Assembly: GCA_049287565.1 (NCBI GenBank)
Contig: JBAQGA010000186.1
Location: forward strand, 1-31,806
Source: UBA8522 sp049287565
Lineage (GTDB): Bacteria > Acidobacteriota > Aminicenantia > Aminicenantales > UBA8522
Direction: 5' to 3'
DNA: 31,806 nucleotides
A program made the position numbers and the translations under genes. Shown one piece after another: positions 1 to 7,868 of the stretch. The notes below the pieces were generated by a model that was given only the letters and a program-made list of their open reading frames with translations, made no database searches and was not told the DNA's origin. The first letter of the stretch is position 1. Every line of letters begins with the position of its first letter.

Positions 1-1
1 C

Positions 2-277
2 CGCGACGATACCGGCGGCCTCTGGGAAAACTTCCTGCTCCTGGAGAGGATCAAACGGCAAGCTTACCGGGCGGCTCCCGTAAATTTCTATTTCTGGCGG
101 ACCTGGGAGGGCCAGGAGATCGACCTCATCGAGGAACGCGAGGGCAGGCTCTTCGCCTATGAATTCAAATGGACGGGGAAGGGGCGGGAGCCCAGGAAAT
201 TCAGAGAGGCCTACCCGGGGACCGATTTCGAGGTCGTCAATAGGGAGAACTATTTGAAATTCGCCGGGATTCCGTAA
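2..277 (+). CDS. C-terminal end of a DUF4143-type ATP-binding protein (5' truncated by window)
   Basis: The reading frame is open from base 2 to a TAA at 275-277 and encodes the last 91 residues of a protein whose start lies outside the window. It contains 'FYFWRTWEGQEIDLI' followed about 10 residues later by 'AYEFKW'. This D...ExK arrangement is typical of the PD-(D/E)xK-like C-terminal region of AAA-type ATPases carrying DUF4143. The same arrangement (VDFIL...IEVKG) occurs in the complete DUF4143 ATPase at 26710-27870, which supports the family call. The Walker motifs are not visible because the N-terminal part is missing. Function in the cell is unknown for this family. It lies in the same direction as the following kinase gene, which has its own promoter. 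Confidence 0.7.
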   Translation, partial: RDDTGGLWENFLLLERIKRQAYRAAPVNFYFWRTWEGQEIDLIEEREGRLFAYEFKWTGKGREPRKFREAYPGTDFEVVNRENYLKFAGIP

Positions 278-359
278 TTTCGGCCCCTCCTCTCTCATCG
301 CTATGGAACCGCGAAGGTCAAGGGCGGACTGCAAGGCGGGGTTTGAGAAAGAGGAGTAA

Positions 360-388
360 TTGACCGGCTGCTTCACCGATGATATATA
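360..388 (+). promoter_or_regulatory. sigma70-like promoter for the kinase fusion gene
   Basis: TTGACC (360-365) and TATATA (383-388) are separated by 17 bases. Transcription would start near 395. A GGAGGAG ribosome-binding site follows at 399-405, 10 bases before the GTG start at 416. The motif match is by eye only. Confidence 0.5.
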
Positions 389-415
389 TAGGGCATTCGG
401 AGGAGAGGGCGTGCA

Positions 416-3400
416 GTGGAATGTCCCAACTGTCATTCTGAGAACAAAGACGACTCGAGGTTCTGCAGCAACTGCGCAACACCATTGAACCTGGCGGGTC
501 GTGAGGGGCCCTCCCTGACGAAAACCCTGGCGACCCCCCTTCCTGTTATCTCGAAGGATGCCCTCATCGCCGAGAAATACAAGATCGTCGAGGAGATCGG
601 CCGGGGCGGGATGGGGGTCGTCTACAAGGCCGAGGACGTCCAGCTCCAACGTACGGTGGCCCTGAAGTTCCTGCCGCCCCACCTGGCTGACTCTCCCGAG
701 CTAAAAGAGCGGTTCCTGATCGAGGCCCGGGCGGCCGCGGCCCTGTCCCACCCGAACATCTGCGTCATCCACGAAGTCGGGGAGTCCGAAGGCCGGTCCT
801 TTATCGCGATGGAGTATGTCGAAGGGGACACTCTCCGGGACAAAATCAAGAAAGGGCCATTAAAGGCTGAAGAGGCTTCGGACATTGCCATCCAGATTGC
901 CTCCGGGCTTGGCGAAGCCCACCACAAGGACATCATTCACCGGGATATCAAGAGCGCGAACATCATGCTTACGGCCAAGGGCCAAGCCAAGGTCATGGAC
1001 TTCGGGCTGGCCAAGCTGCGGGGCGGGTCGTCGCTGACAAAGAGTCAGACGACGCTGGGGACCGTGGCTTACATGTCTCCTGAACAGGCCAAGGGGGAAG
1101 AAGTCGACGGGCAGTCGGACCTCTGGTCCCTCGGCGTCGTCCTCTACGAGATGCTTACGGGAGAGCTTCCGTTCAAGGGTGACCGGGACCTCTCGATCAT
1201 CCATTCCATCGTCCATGAGGACCCGAAGCCGATCAAGCTCCGCAAGCCGCCCGTTCCGGCGGAGCTGCAGCAGGTCGTCGCCCAGGCCCTCAAAAAGAAC
1301 CAAGAGTCCCGCTACCGCTCGGCCGAGGAGATGCTGAAGGACCTGAGGAAATACGAGGAGACGCTCCGGGCGGAGGCGTCCGGCGTCTTCAACCTGCGCT
1401 CGCTTGTGAAGCGGCTCCGCCGTCCCGCGGTTGCCATCCCCACAGCACTCGCCGTTTTGGCGATCGCTGCGCTTGCACTCTGGTTCTTTAGCCGCCAGGC
1501 CAAGATCCGCTGGGCTCGGCAGGAAATTCTCCCGGAGGTCGAGCGGCTCATCGAAGGAAACCTTGGGGATCTCGCTGAACCCTACAAGCTGGCGGAATCG
1601 GCTGAAAAATACATTCCGAGAGACCCCAAACTCTCCGAACTCTTCTCAAAATGTTCCTTGAACATCAACATTAAAACCGAACCTCCGGGCGCGGATGTTT
1701 ATATGAAAGAATACAAGTCCCCGGCGAGCGATTGGATAGACTTGGGCGTTACGCCCATTGAAAGCGTCAGAGTCCCGCTCGGGTTCTTTAGATGGAAAAT
1801 AGAGAAGGAAGGCTATGAGACGGTTTTTGCGGCATCGACGAGCTGGGACATAGCCTTATCGCCAAAGGACCAATTTATTCCCTCTGACTTGGTGAGAGTG
1901 CTGGATAAGAAAGGGAGCATTCCTGAGGGGATGGCGCGGGTCACGGGAGCCGAGACGCCGCTCGGGAAGTTGGACGATTTATTTATCGACAGGCACGAAG
2001 TCACGAATAGACAGTACAAGGAATTCGTCGACCGCGGAGGCTATCAAAGCAGGGAATATTGGAAGCACGAATTCGTCAAGGATGGAAAGGCCCTGACGTG
2101 GGAAGAAGCGATGGCCGAGTTCATGGATCAGACGGGCAGGCCAGGTCCTTCCACTTGGCAGGCGGGGGGCTACCCCGAGGGCCAAGATGACTATCCAGTT
2201 TCAGGCGTTAGTTGGTACGAGGCGGCCGCCTATGCGGAATTCGCGGGGAAAAGCCTGCCGACAGGATACCACTGGGGAACCGCGAGGGGCGAATACACTC
2301 CCATGATTATGTGGCCCCAAGCTGGAGGTGATGCCCTTCTTGCTCCCTTCAGCAATTTCCAGGACAAGGGTCCTGTTCCGGTGGGCAGTCTTCAAGGTAT
2401 AACGTCCTACGGGGCCTGTGACATGGCGGGAAACGTAAGGGAGTGGTGCTCGAACGAAACCCGGCTGGGCCGGTTGTTCAGGGGCGGGGCCTGGAACGAT
2501 AACACCTACATGTTTGGACAGCAGAGCAATGCCCCCCCCTTTGATCGTTCCCCTCAAAATGGATTCCGCTGTGCTGTCTATCCCGATCCCGGAAAAATCC
2601 CCGATTCGGCCTTTCAAATGATCGATTACGGTAAGGCTTTCGATGTCTATACCGAGAAGCCGGTACCGGACTCCATTTTCGAGGTTTACAGGGAGCAGTT
2701 CTCCTACGATAAGACCGATCTCGCCGAGCGCTTGGAATCGAGAGACGAAAGCTCCAAGGACTGGGTCAAGGAGCGGATCACCTTTAACGCGGCCTATGGC
2801 GGCGAGCGGTTGATCGCCATGCTGTATCTACCCAAAAACGCCAAGCCACCCTATCAAACCGTCATCTATTTTCCCGGCGTGCAGGCGGCTTTCCGGAGCT
2901 CGAGCGCGGAACTTGAAAACGACATGGAATTCCAGGTGTTCCTCTCCTTCATCGTGAAAAACGGCCGGGCCGCCCTTTATCCTGTTTATAAAGGGACCAT
3001 GGAACGCGCCAGCGAAGATTTGATCCCGACCATCATGGGTAACAACAACGCCACTCACCGGTTCACGGAATACATGATCCAGGTGATCAAGGATTTCAAA
3101 AGATGCGTCGACTACCTGGAGACTCGACAGGATATCGACAGCGACAAGCTCGCTTACTACGGGATGAGCTGGGGAGCATGGATGGGAGCGTACGTCCCGG
3201 CGGTGGAGGAGCGGCTCAAAGCCAGCATCTTGTTAGCGGGAGGCTTCGACATTTTCAATCCTCGCCCCCGCCCTGAGGCCAGTGAAACGAACTATCTGAC
3301 AAGGGTGAAAATCCCGACGTTGATGCTCAATGGCAGATACGACTCGTACTTCCCCTATGAAACCTCGATCAAGCCGATGTTCGATCTCCTGGGGACTCAG

Positions 3401-3514
3401 GAGAAACACAAGGACCTGAAAGTGTACGAAACCGACCATCTCCCTCCCAAGAACGAATTCATCAAAGAGACGCTGGCCTGGCTGGACAAGTACCTGGGGC
3501 CGGTGAAGAGATGA
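416..3514 (+). CDS. Ser/Thr kinase - PEGA - FGE-sulfatase - alpha/beta hydrolase fusion protein
   Basis: 1032 residues, GTG start with a good Shine-Dalgarno. Order of domains: a zinc ribbon (C3, C6, C17, C20); a Hanks-type kinase (about 55-312) with glycine loop GRGGMGVVY, K84, HRD 175-177, DFG 195-197 and SPE 221-223, so catalytically complete; one membrane segment (about 338-358); a PEGA-like region (about 414-480); an FGE-sulfatase/SUMF1-type domain (about 500-722, with EVTNRQY, PVSGVSWYEA, GNVREW, RGGAW, NGFRCA); and a C-terminal alpha/beta hydrolase (about 785-1030) with nucleophile elbow GMSWG (S918), D976 and H1008. The FGE-type domain has RGGAWND where active formylglycine-generating enzymes carry cysteines, so it is probably a binding domain rather than an oxidase. 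The topology implies a cytoplasmic kinase with an extracytoplasmic esterase-like sensor or effector. The substrate is unknown. Confidence 0.92.
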   Translation: MECPNCHSENKDDSRFCSNCATPLNLAGREGPSLTKTLATPLPVISKDALIAEKYKIVEEIGRGGMGVVYKAEDVQLQRTVALKFLPPHLADSPELKERFLIEARAAAALSHPNICVIHEVGESEGRSFIAMEYVEGDTLRDKIKKGPLKAEEASDIAIQIASGLGEAHHKDIIHRDIKSANIMLTAKGQAKVMDFGLAKLRGGSSLTKSQTTLGTVAYMSPEQAKGEEVDGQSDLWSLGVVLYEMLTGELPFKGDRDLSIIHSIVHEDPKPIKLRKPPVPAELQQVVAQALKKNQESRYRSAEEMLKDLRKYEETLRAEASGVFNLRSLVKRLRRPAVAIPTALAVLAIAALALWFFSRQAKIRWARQEILPEVERLIEGNLGDLAEPYKLAESAEKYIPRDPKLSELFSKCSLNINIKTEPPGADVYMKEYKSPASDWIDLGVTPIESVRVPLGFFRWKIEKEGYETVFAASTSWDIALSPKDQFIPSDLVRVLDKKGSIPEGMARVTGAETPLGKLDDLFIDRHEVTNRQYKEFVDRGGYQSREYWKHEFVKDGKALTWEEAMAEFMDQTGRPGPSTWQAGGYPEGQDDYPVSGVSWYEAAAYAEFAGKSLPTGYHWGTARGEYTPMIMWPQAGGDALLAPFSNFQDKGPVPVGSLQGITSYGACDMAGNVREWCSNETRLGRLFRGGAWNDNTYMFGQQSNAPPFDRSPQNGFRCAVYPDPGKIPDSAFQMIDYGKAFDVYTEKPVPDSIFEVYREQFSYDKTDLAERLESRDESSKDWVKERITFNAAYGGERLIAMLYLPKNAKPPYQTVIYFPGVQAAFRSSSAELENDMEFQVFLSFIVKNGRAALYPVYKGTMERASEDLIPTIMGNNNATHRFTEYMIQVIKDFKRCVDYLETRQDIDSDKLAYYGMSWGAWMGAYVPAVEERLKASILLAGGFDIFNPRPRPEASETNYLTRVKIPTLMLNGRYDSYFPYETSIKPMFDLLGTQEKHKDLKVYETDHLPPKNEFIKETLAWLDKYLGPVKR

Positions 3515-3599
3515 TGGCCGCTCGGGCCTTAGGCGAATATTTTGTTTGATTTTTTCTCAGTGGAGGGTCCGGGACGAAACTCCTATCGCCTAGGAAGCA

Positions 3600-4031
3600 T
3601 CATTCCTCGTATCCCAGCTTGAACTGAAGCAGGAGAAAGGGAAAGCGGCTGCGCCGGCCGGTCTCCACCGTGAAGATCAGGGCTTTTTCCTCTGTATTCC
3701 TTTTCATTTTCAACCGTGGATTATCGGGGATGTCCTAATCGGGCATTCGCGACATGCCATGGGCTTCATAATCCAGCCGTTCCCCTTCGACAAGGCAAAT
3801 TATCTTGCTCCCTTTTTTGAACCTGAGATAGCACGAAGGAGTGTCCGGGTTCTTGAGGGTCTCGAGGTCATATCGGCCTTTTTCCAGCACTTTGTCCTCG
3901 AACTTCATCGAGTACGGGATCTCGACCCCTTTGAATTTGCCGATGTCGATGAGCTGGGCTGCTGCCGGAGCGGCCATTAAAAAGATCATCAAGACCCCGA
4001 TAAGATGGCGTCCCACCTTTTCTCCTAGCAT
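3600..4031 (-). pseudogene. secreted small protein, copy broken by an in-frame TAG
   Basis: This is a paralogue of the intact gene at 28009-28440 with the same 143-codon length. It starts at an ATG whose complement is 4029-4031, preceded by GGAGGAGG on the minus strand. The first 98 codons encode a signal peptide (MLGEKVGRHLIGVLMIFLMA...AAAQ) and the conserved region. Codon 99 is TAG (complement of 3735-3737) where the intact copy has TCG (Ser). Downstream codons still match the intact copy in frame to the TGA at 3600-3602, with no frameshift. The break is therefore a single C-to-A change. A truncated 98-residue secreted product may still be made. The family is not one I recognise. Confidence 0.8.
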
Positions 4032-4051
4032 ACTGCACCTCCTCCTTCCGA

Positions 4052-4073
4052 AGACAAAGGCATGCCTTTGTCT
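4052..4073 (-). promoter_or_regulatory. perfect 22-bp palindrome in the 5' leader of the small secreted-protein pseudogene
   Basis: AGACAAAGGCA and TGCCTTTGTCT form a perfect palindrome between the promoter and the ribosome-binding site of the minus-strand gene. The corresponding position in the intact copy (28459-28484) has an 11-bp-arm hairpin. In RNA it would form a stem directly upstream of the Shine-Dalgarno. It could equally be a DNA operator. Confidence 0.5.
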
Positions 4074-4083
4074 CCTCAAGCGA

Positions 4084-4112
4084 TATATATTAATTTCTTC
4101 CCTTAACAACAA
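4084..4112 (-). promoter_or_regulatory. promoter of the minus-strand small secreted-protein pseudogene
   Basis: Read on the minus strand: TTGTTG (complement of 4107-4112), 17 bases, TATATA (complement of 4084-4089). The same arrangement is kept in the intact copy (TTCTTG-17-TATATA at 28493-28521), which raises confidence. Confidence 0.5.
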
Positions 4113-4270
4113 TTTCTGCTAAAAGCGATAACAAAATATCGGCATAAGATAAGGGTTGTCAACTCAATTATGACGAGGATAATGGCCAATTCCGCTGCCC
4201 GATTCGGCAAAATGATCCGGCGGGTCCATTCTTGAACCCCCCCTGGTTTGGAGTCACTTAGAGAGCGATT

Positions 4271-4491
4271 ATGGAGATTATCGAGAATATTCCGGTGAGT
4301 CTTACGTCTGAAGACATCGCCAATATCGTCCTCGAACAGGCTGCTGGCTGGCCGAAATGCTCAGCCGGCGCTGCCCGAGCGAGAATTGTCCCTCCCGGAA
4401 GGCCCTCTATGCCCGGGAAGCCGGGAAAATTGTCCAGCCCCGGGATAAGAATCGGGATCTGCGCTTAATCGCGGGAGCGTTTTCTTTATAG
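4271..4491 (+). pseudogene. remnant of a MetH-activation-like gene with two internal deletions
   Basis: The first codons (MEIIENIPVSL) match the start of the intact gene at 28641-29300. The sequence then jumps to the region for ANIVLEQ.AGW (about 300 bases missing), continues through CTCAGCCGGCGCTG, and jumps again to the region for SRENCPSRK (about 200 bases missing). A small length change between the two deletions puts the end out of frame. Past the cysteine motif, the ancestral frame can be followed as 'KALYAREAGKIVQ...' to the TAG at 4489-4491. That tail is longer than and different from the tail of the intact copy. The gene cannot encode a functional product. Confidence 0.82.
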
Positions 4492-4508
4492 CTCAATTTG
4501 GTTATAAT
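4480..4508 (+). promoter_or_regulatory. probable promoter of the DUF2911 gene
   Basis: A perfect TATAAT lies at 4503-4508 with a poor T-rich -35 candidate near 4480-4486. It lies 29 bases upstream of the ATG at 4538. Confidence 0.45.
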
Positions 4509-4537
4509 ATTCATCATCACCCTTGAAGGAGGAAAGC

Positions 4538-5122
4538 ATGAAACGTTATGGTCTGACCCTCGGTGTCATCGTGTGCCTGGCTGTTCTTCTGGCCCGGCCT
4601 TCCGGAGTCCTCTCCCAGGAAGGCAAGGTTCCGGCAAGCCTGAAGGCTGGCGTTATGCAAACTCTGGGAACGGACGCCAAAATCACCATCGAGTACAGCC
4701 GCCCGGGTGTGAAGGGAAGAAAGATATGGGGTGGTTTGGTGCCCTACGGTCTGGCTCCCGGGAATAAATATTCAGAAAACAAACCCTATCCCTGGCGGGC
4801 CGGCGCAAACGAAAACACGACTTTCGAATCCAACAAAGATCTCCTGATTGAAGGGAAGCCGTTGCCCGCAGGTAAATACGGAATCCATATGATCCCCGGG
4901 GAAAAGGAATGGACGATTATCTTCAGCAAGAACAACTCCGCCTGGGGAAGCTTTACCTATAAGCAGGAGGAAGACGCCCTCCGGATCACGGTCACACCAG
5001 TCAAAGCTCCCCATCAGGAATGGCTTGTCTACGGGTTCGATGACCTGGCCGGGACATCGGCAACCGCCTATCTTCATTGGGAACAACTGAAGGTCCCTTT
5101 TAAGATTCAACTGGCCCAATAA
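4538..5122 (+). CDS. secreted DUF2911 family protein
   Basis: 194 residues from the ATG at 4538, chosen because AAGGAGG lies at 4526-4532 just upstream. An in-frame TTG at 4523 would sit inside that ribosome-binding site. Residues 1-26 form a signal peptide (MKRYGLTLGVIVCLAVLLARP...LSQ). The mature part contains hallmarks of DUF2911: IEYSRPGVKGRKIWGGLVPYG, WRAGANENTTFE, PAGKYGIHMIPGEKEWTIIF and the C-terminal LHWEQLKVPFKI. DUF2911 proteins are common, small, secreted and of unknown function. The first gene in a long co-directional run, it is followed by the PIG-L gene after 65-92 bases depending on that gene's start. It has its own promoter. Confidence 0.88.
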   Translation: MKRYGLTLGVIVCLAVLLARPSGVLSQEGKVPASLKAGVMQTLGTDAKITIEYSRPGVKGRKIWGGLVPYGLAPGNKYSENKPYPWRAGANENTTFESNKDLLIEGKPLPAGKYGIHMIPGEKEWTIIFSKNNSAWGSFTYKQEEDALRITVTPVKAPHQEWLVYGFDDLAGTSATAYLHWEQLKVPFKIQLAQ

Positions 5123-5214
5123 TCCCAGGAAAAGATTCGGGCGCCCGCTTTCCAGAAGCCGAGGCCTGGGGCGCACAAAGAGGGAATATTCTAAAAAAGC
5201 TCCTTTATTCGATC

Positions 5215-7692
5215 TTGATCTTTGGCTTGGCGCCGTATCTTCCCGTTCAGACAAGAGCGCAACAGCCGGAGAATTTCAACTCCGTAGAACTGGAAATCGC
5301 CCTCCAGAAACTGAATGTTTTGGGGAGCGTCCTTTATGTTGGAGCTCATCCGGACGACGAGAACACGGCGGTCTTGGCCTATCTCTCCAAGGGGCGAAAA
5401 TACAGGACGGCCTACCTGTCCCTCACTCGCGGCGAAGGCGGTCAGAATCTGATCGGTCCGGAACAGGGAGCGGCGATCGGAATCATCCGAACGCAAGAGC
5501 TCATGGCCGCCCGCCGCATCGACGGAGCTGAACAATTCTTTACCCGGGCCGTCGATTTCGGATACTCGAAGACGGCGGAGGAAACTCTTGAATTTTGGGG
5601 GAAGGAAAAAATCCTCGCGGATATCGTCTGGGTGATCCGAAAATTCCGGCCCGATGTGATCATGAGCCGCTTCACGCCTGAGCACGCCGGCGGCCACGGC
5701 CACCATGTGGCGTCAGCGCTGTTAATTCAAGAGGCATTCGCCGCCGCCGCCGACCCCGATCAATTCCCTGAGCAGTTGAAATATACATCACCCTGGAAAG
5801 CCAAAAGACTGCTCTGGAACATCTTCCGACCCACTCAGGAGGAGACCAAAACCAGGTTGCGGGTCGATACGGGCGAATACAATCCCTTGTTGGGAAAGTC
5901 GTACGCCGAGATCGCCGGCGAGAGCCGATCCCAGCACAAAAGCCAGGGGTTCGGCTCGGCCGGGCGGCGAGGAACGCAATATGATTACTTTGAGCTGGAA
6001 GCCGGAGAGCCGGCGACGAACGACATTTTCGAGGCGATTGATGTTTCCTGGGATCGAGTTCCCGGCGGGCACAAAGTGGGTCTCCTCCTGGCCGAGAGCT
6101 TGAAGTCTTTTGACCCCCAGCATCCCTCAAAATCAATCCGCCGCTTGCTGGCGGCTTATGCGGAGCTCATTAAGCTCCCTGAAGAGAACTGGGTCCGGAC
6201 CAAAAAAGAGGATTTGTTGCGTGTCATCCAGGCCTGCGGGGGAATCTGGATGGAGGCCGTGGCCAGCGATTTCGCGGCTGCTCCGGGAGATACGATTCAA
6301 ATCCGCACGACGCTCATCAATCGGTCAGATTACCCCTTCACGCTTCACAGCCTGGGCTCTTCAAAAATCGCCCCCGATACCATATTCGATCTCGCCCTAA
6401 AATATAATGACCCGTTCACCACCGAGCAGGCGATCCTTATCCCCAAGGATACACCCATCAGCCAACCCTATTGGCTGGAAGATTCATTTGGAGAGGGGAC
6501 ATTTTCGGTCAAGGATCAAAACCTCATTGGGCTGGCAGAAAATCCTCCCGCGATCAGCCTTCTGGTCAAGTGGAGCGCCGATGGACAGCTTCTCAAGTAT
6601 TCCGTCCCCCTGGTTTTTCGCTGGACGGATCCGGTCGGCGGCGAGCTCCTCCGGCCTTTCGAGGTCAGGCCCAGGGTGACAATCCAGGTCCAGGATAAGG
6701 TCTGCGTTTTCCCCGGCGAAGAACCCCGAAAAGTAAAGGCCAGGCTGAAGAGCCACTCGCCGGATGTCGCCGGCCTTGTCCGGCTCAGGGGGCCGGATAG
6801 CTGGAAAATAACTCCGGCTGGTATTCCTTTCTCCCTAGCCGGCAAATATGAGGAATGCGAGGTCACCTTCGAGGTTTCACCGTCTCCATCTGCCGGCGAG
6901 GCGGACCTGACGGTCGAAGCCGACTTGGGAGGCGAAAAAATAAGCCGGTCCCTGGAGGAGATTTCGTATCCCCATATTCGCCGACAGGTCTATTTCCCGG
7001 ACAGCCGATTCAAGGTGGTCAAGCTGGATGTCAAGACCGAAGGCAAAAGGCTGGGCTATATCATGGGGGCCGGCGACGAAATTCCGGGTGCCCTGCAAAA
7101 TCTCGGGTATGAGGTGACCCAGCTCAGTGACGAGATGCTCGAAAATATGGACCTCTCTGTCTTCGACGCGATCATCACGGGCGTCAGGGCGTACAACACG
7201 CGGGAAGGCCTCAATCTCACCAATGGAAGACTCCTCCAATACGTTGCCCAAGGCGGGACTCTCATCGTCCAATATAACGTGGCCTCCGCCCAGCTGGCCA
7301 ACCGGATCGGCCCCTATCCGCTGACCATCGGGAGAGACCGAGTCAGCGTGGAAAACGCGCCGGTCGTCTTTTTTGCTCCGGAGCATGTCCTTCTCAATTT
7401 TCCCAACAAGATAACGCCCAAAGATTTTGAGGGCTGGATTCAGGAGAGAGGTTTGTATTTTGCTTCTCAGTGGGATGATCGATATGAAACTCCTCTCTCC
7501 TGCCATGACCCGGGTGAGCCGGATAAAAAAGGCGGCCTCCTGTATGCCCGATATGGAAAAGGAGTCTTTATTTACACCGGCTACGCCTGGTTTCGGCAGC
7601 TGCCGGCGGGCGTGCCGGGGACGTTTCGGCTGTTTGCCAACATGATTGCAGCGGGGAAATACAAGGGGGTGACTTCCGGTGGGAAAAAATGA
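5215..7692 (+). CDS. secreted PIG-L (LmbE-like) deacetylase family protein
   Basis: 825 residues from the TTG at 5215. The true start is uncertain: the same frame is open upstream, and starting at ATT 5188 would add ILKKLLYSI and complete a convincing signal peptide (KK, hydrophobic stretch, ...VQTRAQQ), with AGAGGGA just before it. The N-terminal PIG-L domain has the zinc motif AHPDD (44-48) and the second histidine cluster GGHGHH (about 159-164), as in N-acetylglucosaminyl deacetylases and mycothiol/bacillithiol amidases. The middle is beta-rich. The C-terminal region (about 610-800: MGAGDE, FDAIITGVRAYN, GGTLIVQYN) resembles a glutamine-amidotransferase-like fold. It precedes and overlaps a small membrane-protein gene and the bsh genes. 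An extracytoplasmic metal-dependent deacetylase or amidase is likely. The substrate is unknown. Confidence 0.85.
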   Translation: MIFGLAPYLPVQTRAQQPENFNSVELEIALQKLNVLGSVLYVGAHPDDENTAVLAYLSKGRKYRTAYLSLTRGEGGQNLIGPEQGAAIGIIRTQELMAARRIDGAEQFFTRAVDFGYSKTAEETLEFWGKEKILADIVWVIRKFRPDVIMSRFTPEHAGGHGHHVASALLIQEAFAAAADPDQFPEQLKYTSPWKAKRLLWNIFRPTQEETKTRLRVDTGEYNPLLGKSYAEIAGESRSQHKSQGFGSAGRRGTQYDYFELEAGEPATNDIFEAIDVSWDRVPGGHKVGLLLAESLKSFDPQHPSKSIRRLLAAYAELIKLPEENWVRTKKEDLLRVIQACGGIWMEAVASDFAAAPGDTIQIRTTLINRSDYPFTLHSLGSSKIAPDTIFDLALKYNDPFTTEQAILIPKDTPISQPYWLEDSFGEGTFSVKDQNLIGLAENPPAISLLVKWSADGQLLKYSVPLVFRWTDPVGGELLRPFEVRPRVTIQVQDKVCVFPGEEPRKVKARLKSHSPDVAGLVRLRGPDSWKITPAGIPFSLAGKYEECEVTFEVSPSPSAGEADLTVEADLGGEKISRSLEEISYPHIRRQVYFPDSRFKVVKLDVKTEGKRLGYIMGAGDEIPGALQNLGYEVTQLSDEMLENMDLSVFDAIITGVRAYNTREGLNLTNGRLLQYVAQGGTLIVQYNVASAQLANRIGPYPLTIGRDRVSVENAPVVFFAPEHVLLNFPNKITPKDFEGWIQERGLYFASQWDDRYETPLSCHDPGEPDKKGGLLYARYGKGVFIYTGYAWFRQLPAGVPGTFRLFANMIAAGKYKGVTSGGKK

Positions 7693-7810
7693 CAACGGCC
7701 GGGAACGCCCTCCCCTTTTCTCGTCGTGGAGATGGTTGTATGCCATTGTCCTGTTGAACCTGGCGCTACAAATTCTGCTGTTTTACCTTTTCACAAGAGC
7801 TTTTAAATAA
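7679..7810 (+). CDS. 43-residue single-pass membrane protein, overlapping the PIG-L gene
   Basis: A GTG-started ORF overlaps the end of the PIG-L gene by 14 bases in another frame. AAGGGGGTG at 7663-7671 is a strong ribosome-binding site 7 bases ahead of the GTG. The product has a polar N-terminus (GKNDNGRERPP), then WRWLYAIVLLNLALQILLFY as a single membrane helix, and ends in a basic tail (TRAFK). Overlap plus the ribosome-binding site suggest translational coupling to the PIG-L gene. It is too short for routine gene callers. I cannot assign a function. Its position between a PIG-L protein and a transporter-containing cluster suggests a small accessory subunit. Confidence 0.6.
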   Translation: MGKNDNGRERPPLFSSWRWLYAIVLLNLALQILLFYLFTRAFK

Positions 7811-7868
7811 ATGAGGGCCTCGAAGGCTTGATGGAATTTCTGTTCGTTCTCGCGGGGAGAAGGTCAGG

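Larger units (their letters stand above)
3478..4491 (+). repeat. left copy of a duplicated segment (partner at about 27873-29280)
   Basis: From the last codons of the kinase gene through the two decayed genes, this segment aligns in the same direction with 27873-29280. Shared landmarks are the codons for KYLGPVKR plus stop, an equal 86-base distance from that stop to the stop of the minus-strand small gene, the whole 432-bp minus-strand gene, its hairpin and promoter, and the start of the following plus-strand gene (EIIENIPVSL). The copies differ by point changes and by deletions in the left copy. Confidence 0.85.

Noticed and set aside
3515..3560. Rho-independent terminator after the fusion kinase (GGCC...GGCC then T-rich stretch)
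   Set aside because: The stem is only 4 bp, the T run is distant, and the feature is not conserved in the right duplicated copy.
6877..7746. 289-codon minus-strand frame within the PIG-L gene
   Set aside because: It is a shadow of the plus-strand coding region, with low-complexity composition and no ribosome-binding site or domain.
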